Source: Streptosporangium nondiastaticum (GTDB taxonomy: Bacteria; Actinomycetota; Actinomycetes; Streptomycetales; Streptomycetaceae). Taken from it: DNA of 64,000 bases. The notes under the pieces were generated by a model. It searched no databases. It was not told the DNA's origin and saw only the letters and a program-made list of their open reading frames with translations. A program made the position numbers and the translations under genes. Positions 59,383 through 64,000 of the stretch are shown here, piece after piece. The number at the start of each line of letters is the position of its first letter. Position 1 is the stretch's first letter. The stretch lies in NCBI RefSeq assembly GCF_003011965.1, contig NZ_PXWG01000001.1, forward strand, positions 1 through 64,000. Reading direction: 5' to 3'.

Positions 59383-62223
59383 TCAACTGCAGGTTCCTGC
59401 CGGGCGGGAGCGGGTGACCAGGTCGTTGTAGCCGGTGGTCGGGTCGATCCAGACCACCTGCTTGCCGCCCGCCGAGGCGAAGCCGAGCTGCTCGCCTCGG
59501 TTGCAGGTGACCCGCCCGAGGCGCGAGCCGTCGGGGGAGAGCTGCCACAGCCTCTGGATCTTCTCGTCGGGAGTCCGCGCCGAGACGGTCACCGCTTCGT
59601 CGGTGGCGGTCAGGGCCGTGCCTCGCAATGCGTCCTTGCCCGCAGCGGGGCTGATGTCGACGACGCCGGTGCCGTCGAGGTTCGCGCGGCGCACCGCGTA
59701 CACGGAGTATTCCGGGTCGTGGCCGGCCAGCCAGTAGACGTGGGTGCCGGTGATGGCCGTGGCGCCGAGCGACAGCGGCTTGCCGAGTTGCTGCATCACC
59801 GTCCGTTTGCCGGTCGCGACGTCCAGGACCTCGATGTCGCGGGTGTCGCGGCGGAACGCGGAGAAGGCGATCCGGCCGTTGCTGAGCGAGGGGTCCCTCG
59901 TGCCCGCGTACGGCCCGCCGCTGCCGGACGGTTCGATGAAGACGGGGTCGGTCTCGCCCATCCGCAGGTAGACCACGCGGCTGCCGACGCGGTACCGGTG
60001 GAGGGTGAAGGCGACGACTTTCCCTTCGACGTGGATCGAGGTGATGCTGGTCCGGTAGGGGCTGAACGTGAACAGCTTCTTGATGGGGCCTCCGGCGAGC
60101 GGCCGGGCCAGGATCTCAAGTGCCCTGTTGGGCGTGGACGCCTTCCACACCACGGTCTTGCCGTCGGTGGCGGCGCCCGTGTGGTACCGCCCGTCGTTGG
60201 GGCTGATCAGTCTGGGTGCGCCGGTGCCGTCCGTGCGGCCGGCCCAGACGGAGTACGGTTCGGAGCCGTCGTCGTTGGACTTCGACGTGACCCACCAGCC
60301 GCCGCCCGCGCCGGCTGCGGCATCGGCGTTGAGTCCGGCGAAGAGCTGGTCGGAGTCCACGCCCAGGGCGAGCTCCCAGCCGGGCACGATGCCGTGGGCG
60401 TTGAAGGCCCGCTCGACGGCCTTCAGGTCCTTGTCAGAGACCTTGAGGTTCTTGTCGGAGGCCTTGAGGTCCTTGGCGGCGGCGATGACCGCGTTGCGGC
60501 CTTCGGTGAAGCCGTCCAGCGGGGTCATGTACTCCGTGAGCGCCTTGTAGACGATCTTGTCGGCGAGGGCGGGGGCCACGTCTTCGCGGATGTCCCAGAG
60601 GGCGCCCGAGAAGATGGTGGAGTTGAGGTGGACGCCGCCGTTGTCGTTCGAGAACGCCACACCGCGGAAGTGTTTGGAGGTGGTCCGGCCGTCGTTCATG
60701 TCGCGGGCGGCGCAGGCGCGGGGGTCCTTCGTCCGGCAGAGCGTCTCGCCCAGCAGACCGGAGTCCGGGCTGTCCATGGGGAGTCCGTACACGTCGGTCT
60801 GGACGGCGTTGCCGAAGTAGTCGGCGATGGCCTCTCCGAGGGAGCCGGACTGGGCCGCGGGGACGAGGCTCGCGCTGTTCTCGATGACGCCGTGCGTCAG
60901 CGTGTAGCCGACGACGTCGAGGGCGGAGGGGTACGGGCGGTAGTCCTTGTCTCCGACGCCGTAGATCGCCTTGCTGCCGTCCCAGGCGGCGTAGGCGTTC
61001 TCCATGGCCAGGCCCGCGACGGAGTTGACGGGCGTGCCCCGGCCGTCGAGGCCGTCCCGGCCGTGGACCTTCTTGTAGTAGTCGTGGACCTTGCCCGCGG
61101 CCCAGTGGGCGTCCACCACGCCGAGGTCGGTGGCTTCCCGGCCGAAGTCCGGGGTCGGTGAGCCGAACTCCTTGAGGTCGGGAATGGGCCACTTGCCCAC
61201 CGTGTCGTGCCAGGAGCGGCCGCGGCCGTCCCAGGTGGAGATCAGGTTCTTGTCGCTGCCGGCCGTGGTCCGGCTGCGGTCGCGCGTCACGTACTCCTTG
61301 CGCGCTTCGTCGCGGTCGACCTGAAGCTCGACGGTCTTCCCGTCGAGCCGGACGCCGGAACCCTTCGTCCCGTCCGTCCCGCCTGTCCTGCCCGTGGCGC
61401 CGTCTTTCGTGGCGGACGTCCCTGACCGGGCCGTGCTCCCGGTCTTCGGCGTCCGCGGTGGAGTGGTGAACGATTTGATGCCGCTGTACTGGAGGACCGG
61501 GTAGCCGGATCTCGCCTCGATGTACACCTCGCTCAGCACCGGCTGCCCGGTGGCCGGGTCGGTGCCCCGCACGGTGACGTGCTGGGTGAGCACGCCGGCA
61601 CCGCGGGGAAGGACGACGAGGCCGCGGGCGGTGCCGGTCAGCGGCTCCTTGACGTCGTCCGGACCGTCGTCCCGCTGCGGGCCGAGCTGTTCCTCGACCG
61701 CGCTCACCGCCAGCTCGACCGCGGCTTGCGCGTCGACTTCCGGCTCGGTGGCGACCTTCAGACCGGTGAAGTACCTGCCGGACGTGCCGGTGACGACCCG
61801 CTCGCCGCCCTTGTTCTCCATCCGGACGACGTACTCCCCGCCGAGGACGTCCACGCCCCGGTGCTGTTGCTTCAGCCGCACGGTCTCCGTGCGATCGGCG
61901 GCCGTGGTCCGTACGGGCTTCAGATCGCGATCGGGGCGGGCGATCCGGTAGCGGCTCTCCTTGGCCGCGAGATGCGCGAGCGCCGCGTCGGCGGCGCTTC
62001 CCTTCGCCGCCACCGGCTCCCGGATGCCGCTCACCAGCCCGGGGGTGGCGGTGCGCTGCCCCGGGATCACCTCTCCCGGGCCCGCGGGCGCCACCGGCGC
62101 GGCACTGGCTGCCGGAACTGCGGAAACGACGAGTGCGGCAACGCCGATCAGCGTTGCCGCACCTGTTAAGCCGTTTCGTGGCGATCTGTATGTTCTGCAT
62201 GTTCTGAATGTTCTTGGACGCAT
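59383..62223 (-). CDS. Secreted M4 (thermolysin)-family protein with degenerate HExxH motif
   Basis: A 946-aa exported protein: signal peptide to about ASA-AP, an FTP/PepSY-type propeptide (residues about 50-260), a thermolysin domain (about 300-620) and a C-terminal six- or seven-bladed propeller (about 625-946). The thermolysin motif HExxH reads GYTLTHGVIENSASL: the first zinc His and the catalytic Glu are Tyr440 and Thr441. The second His444, the third ligand Glu464 in LGEAIADYFGN at normal spacing, and the later GGVHLNSTIF His are kept. Activity is doubtful. The ATG at 62223 follows GGGGGGAATC. Confidence 0.88.
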   Translation of the reverse strand: MRPRTFRTCRTYRSPRNGLTGAATLIGVAALVVSAVPAASAAPVAPAGPGEVIPGQRTATPGLVSGIREPVAAKGSAADAALAHLAAKESRYRIARPDRDLKPVRTTAADRTETVRLKQQHRGVDVLGGEYVVRMENKGGERVVTGTSGRYFTGLKVATEPEVDAQAAVELAVSAVEEQLGPQRDDGPDDVKEPLTGTARGLVVLPRGAGVLTQHVTVRGTDPATGQPVLSEVYIEARSGYPVLQYSGIKSFTTPPRTPKTGSTARSGTSATKDGATGRTGGTDGTKGSGVRLDGKTVELQVDRDEARKEYVTRDRSRTTAGSDKNLISTWDGRGRSWHDTVGKWPIPDLKEFGSPTPDFGREATDLGVVDAHWAAGKVHDYYKKVHGRDGLDGRGTPVNSVAGLAMENAYAAWDGSKAIYGVGDKDYRPYPSALDVVGYTLTHGVIENSASLVPAAQSGSLGEAIADYFGNAVQTDVYGLPMDSPDSGLLGETLCRTKDPRACAARDMNDGRTTSKHFRGVAFSNDNGGVHLNSTIFSGALWDIREDVAPALADKIVYKALTEYMTPLDGFTEGRNAVIAAAKDLKASDKNLKVSDKDLKAVERAFNAHGIVPGWELALGVDSDQLFAGLNADAAAGAGGGWWVTSKSNDDGSEPYSVWAGRTDGTGAPRLISPNDGRYHTGAATDGKTVVWKASTPNRALEILARPLAGGPIKKLFTFSPYRTSITSIHVEGKVVAFTLHRYRVGSRVVYLRMGETDPVFIEPSGSGGPYAGTRDPSLSNGRIAFSAFRRDTRDIEVLDVATGKRTVMQQLGKPLSLGATAITGTHVYWLAGHDPEYSVYAVRRANLDGTGVVDISPAAGKDALRGTALTATDEAVTVSARTPDEKIQRLWQLSPDGSRLGRVTCNRGEQLGFASAGGKQVVWIDPTTGYNDLVTRSRPAGTCS

Positions 62224-62417
62224 GATTCCCCCCATCTGCGGTATATCGGCAATCCATGCAAGCGGGTGGCGTGTGCGCCGGGCAATGCGGGGGATGAAAG
62301 TACGTGGGTGAGTTTCGGACTGGTGAGGTTGTGCCGATCCGGGTCACGTGAGGCGGCGATCGGCCGTTGCCGGCGGGCTCGTCCGTCCCGGGCGGGCCGG
62401 CCTGAACCGGTCCTTCG

Positions 62418-64000
62418 TCAGCGGCGCAGTGGCTCGGTCAGCAGGCGGAGCTGTGCTCCGTCACCCGGGTTGAGCAGGATGTCCACGTCGGCGGGCGCGA
62501 TCTCCGGCAGAGCCCTCCCCAGTACGCGCTCCCAGCGAGCGGGCGGCAGGCGCCGTGCGTGGAGGGCCGCGGTGACGACCGGCAGACACGGCGTCCCGTC
62601 CGGGGCGGATACCAGGAGCGGTTGGCCTTGATCGTCGCAGGCGACCTCGAGGACGGTGTGGCGCAGCAGTGCTTGGAACCGGTCGACCGAGCCCTGGCCT
62701 TTGCCCTGGGCGAAGAGGCGCAGCAGCGCGTGCAACGGATCGGTCGGCTTCGCCGCGCTGTCCGGCACGTAGTGAGGATTGGGCTCGAAGGGCCCGCAGC
62801 GCCCGTCCTCGTCGAGCCGCCACCCGCCGACCATCAGCTCCGTAGGCAGGTCCTGGTTTCCCTGTGTTTCTCGGAGTGCGAGGCCTTGCTCCGGCAGCAG
62901 GTACCACTGTCCCTGCCGGATCGCGTCCGGCAAGGGCGGGCCGTTCCCGTCGGACGTGTTCGTGAGGGTCTGTTCGTCCGAGTCTCCGGGTTCGGCCCCG
63001 GTGAGCCCGGCCCACATCATGTCCTCGTCGTTCCGGGCTTCCTCCTCGTTGAGGTCCATGCATTGCAGAACGGCCTCGGGCACGCGAGCCCTTGCGGCCA
63101 GGCGCAGCCAGCGCAGTCCCTCCTCGGTGTCGCCTTCCTCACCATGAAGCCGGCTCAGGAAATACGCGGCCTGAGCTGACGGCGAGGATCCGGAGGGCCC
63201 GGGTACCCGCATCGTGAAGTCATCGCCTCCGGTCGGCCGTGGTCCGCCCTCCTGCCTCATGCCGTTCCCTGGTTTGCCCTGCCTGGGTTTGTCCTGCCTG
63301 CCGAGCTTCTCGGCGGCGCGGGTGAGCCATCGCCGGGCCTGTTCGCGGTCACCGGCCGAGGCCAGCAGCCGCCCCAGCCGCAGTTCGCTGCCGGTGTCGC
63401 CCGAGCGTGCCGCCATGGTGAGCCAGTGCCGTGCGGCCGGCAGGTCCTGCGCGGGTGTCTCTTCCGCCAGGAAGGAGCCCAGCAGCGCGGCGGCCGGCAG
63501 CTCACCGCTCTCGGCCGCCGTGCGCAGCCGGTCGTGAGCCTCGTGATGGCGCCCGGTGCCGTGCAGGATGGTGGCGAGGTTCAGGACGGAGGCGAGGTCC
63601 CCGGCCTCCGCTGCTCTCGCGCAGAGCCGTTCGGCGCCCTGTGGATCCCCGCGGCGCAGGAGAAGGGCGGCCAGGTTGGTGGCCGCGAGGGGGCTGCCCA
63701 GCTCGGCGCCTCTGCGGAGCACGGGTTCGGCCTCGTCCAGCCGGTCCGACATGAGCAGTGCGACGCCCAGGTTGGTGACGGTCTCAGCGAAGGGTGCTTC
63801 GTCCTCGGCGGAGAGTGCTTCGTCGCCGGCCAGGCGCAAGGCTTCGCGTAATACCTGCGCGGCCTCCTCCGGGCGTTCCTGCCGCAGCAGCTTCTCGCCC
63901 ACAGCGCTCAGGGTGCGCGGGTTCGGGGACTGAGCCAGCCGGCGCAGCAGGGTGTCCGCCTGGGGATGCTCGCCGAGCACACGCAGCACGTCCTCGTGGA
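62418..64000 (-). CDS. TPR/Sel1-like repeat protein with SseB-like C-terminal domain, 5' incomplete
   Basis: At least 527 codons, open at the window end. The N-terminal part is TPR/Sel1-type repeats (SPLAATNLAALLLRRGDPQG, SELRLGRLLASAGDREQARR, SAQAAYFLSRLHGEEGDTEE). From about nt 62700 to 62418 it resembles an SseB-type domain (QPLLVSAPDGTPCLPVVTAA, then DVDILLNPGDGAQLRLL), which in actinomycetes is found in type VII-secretion-associated and other uncharacterised proteins. A segment WYLLPEQGLALRE sits between. The true start is beyond the window. Confidence 0.7.
   Translation of the reverse strand, partial: HEDVLRVLGEHPQADTLLRRLAQSPNPRTLSAVGEKLLRQERPEEAAQVLREALRLAGDEALSAEDEAPFAETVTNLGVALLMSDRLDEAEPVLRRGAELGSPLAATNLAALLLRRGDPQGAERLCARAAEAGDLASVLNLATILHGTGRHHEAHDRLRTAAESGELPAAALLGSFLAEETPAQDLPAARHWLTMAARSGDTGSELRLGRLLASAGDREQARRWLTRAAEKLGRQDKPRQGKPGNGMRQEGGPRPTGGDDFTMRVPGPSGSSPSAQAAYFLSRLHGEEGDTEEGLRWLRLAARARVPEAVLQCMDLNEEEARNDEDMMWAGLTGAEPGDSDEQTLTNTSDGNGPPLPDAIRQGQWYLLPEQGLALRETQGNQDLPTELMVGGWRLDEDGRCGPFEPNPHYVPDSAAKPTDPLHALLRLFAQGKGQGSVDRFQALLRHTVLEVACDDQGQPLLVSAPDGTPCLPVVTAALHARRLPPARWERVLGRALPEIAPADVDILLNPGDGAQLRLLTEPLRR

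Noticed and set aside
58060..61161. A 1033-codon oxygenase fusion
   Set aside because: The natural stop is present one frame off at 59258, and the extension is antisense to a secreted M4-family protein.
1..64000. tRNA, rRNA, replication origin or phage integration sites
   Set aside because: No cloverleaf-like, rRNA-like, DnaA-box-cluster or attachment-site pattern was noticed, but a covariance-model search could not be run.

Overview
The window looks like about 64 kb of a Streptomyces (or close relative) chromosome. G+C is very high, codon third positions are almost all G or C, many genes start with GTG or TTG behind GGAGG-like sites, and the families are typical: ALF-repeat protein, CGNR regulator, SMI1/KNR4, FUSC, IPNS-like oxygenase, STAND NTPases and many alpha/beta hydrolases. 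No tRNA, rRNA, CRISPR array or replication origin was seen. The mix of lone regulators, hydrolases, orphan secreted proteins, IS remnants and pseudogenes fits an accessory (arm-like) region.

Layout. 1-3.5 kb: end of a large LuxR-type regulator with an apparent frameshift, an alpha/beta hydrolase and a secreted ALF-repeat protein. 3.7-8 kb: orphan TOPRIM protein, SRPBCC protein, and a hydrolase/MBL pair divergent from a GlxA-type AraC regulator. 8-15.6 kb: secreted sphingomyelinase-D-like phospholipase, SMI1/KNR4 protein, secreted protein, hydrolase plus glycosyltransferase-like pair, MerR regulator divergent from an SDR with a textbook 19-bp-spacer MerR promoter, and a GNAT. 15.6-18.2 kb: 45-codon ORF coupled to an ABC exporter, then a decayed methyltransferase. 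18.6-20.7 kb: SdsA-type alkylsulfatase. 20.7-26.6 kb: pentose-phosphate operon tkt-gnd-zwf-FUSC protein with overlapping stop/start codons. 27-30.6 kb: lectin remnant, LysE exporter, Tat-exported epoxide-hydrolase-like protein and CGNR regulator.

30.6-35.7 kb is a decay zone: truncated VOC protein beside an intact one, IS701-type fragment, glutamine-amidotransferase remnant, frameshifted IS5-type element, internally deleted GNAT and a frameshifted small gene. 35.9-46.5 kb: hydrolase/TetR pair, SnoaL-like protein, PAP2-type membrane enzyme, dienelactone hydrolase whose expected start codon reads ATA, ABC-F protein behind a 9-codon leader ORF and hairpins, aldehyde dehydrogenase with divergent TetR, and a CDF metal exporter.

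46.7-64 kb holds the most unusual content: a 65-aa secreted peptide; two overlapping genes for paralogous AlkB-like 2OG-Fe(II) oxygenases; a DUF6891-like protein; a TPR protein and a STAND-NTPase/TPR protein divergent from a membrane coiled-coil protein with an Asn/Gln/Pro repeat, followed by a staphylococcal-nuclease-fold protein with all catalytic residues; a lone FolB; an Lrp-type regulator divergent from an IPNS-like oxygenase with a C-terminal frameshift; a thermolysin-family protein whose HExxH motif reads YTLTH; and a TPR/SseB-like protein running off the window.

All functions are inferred from sequence reading alone; no search was run.
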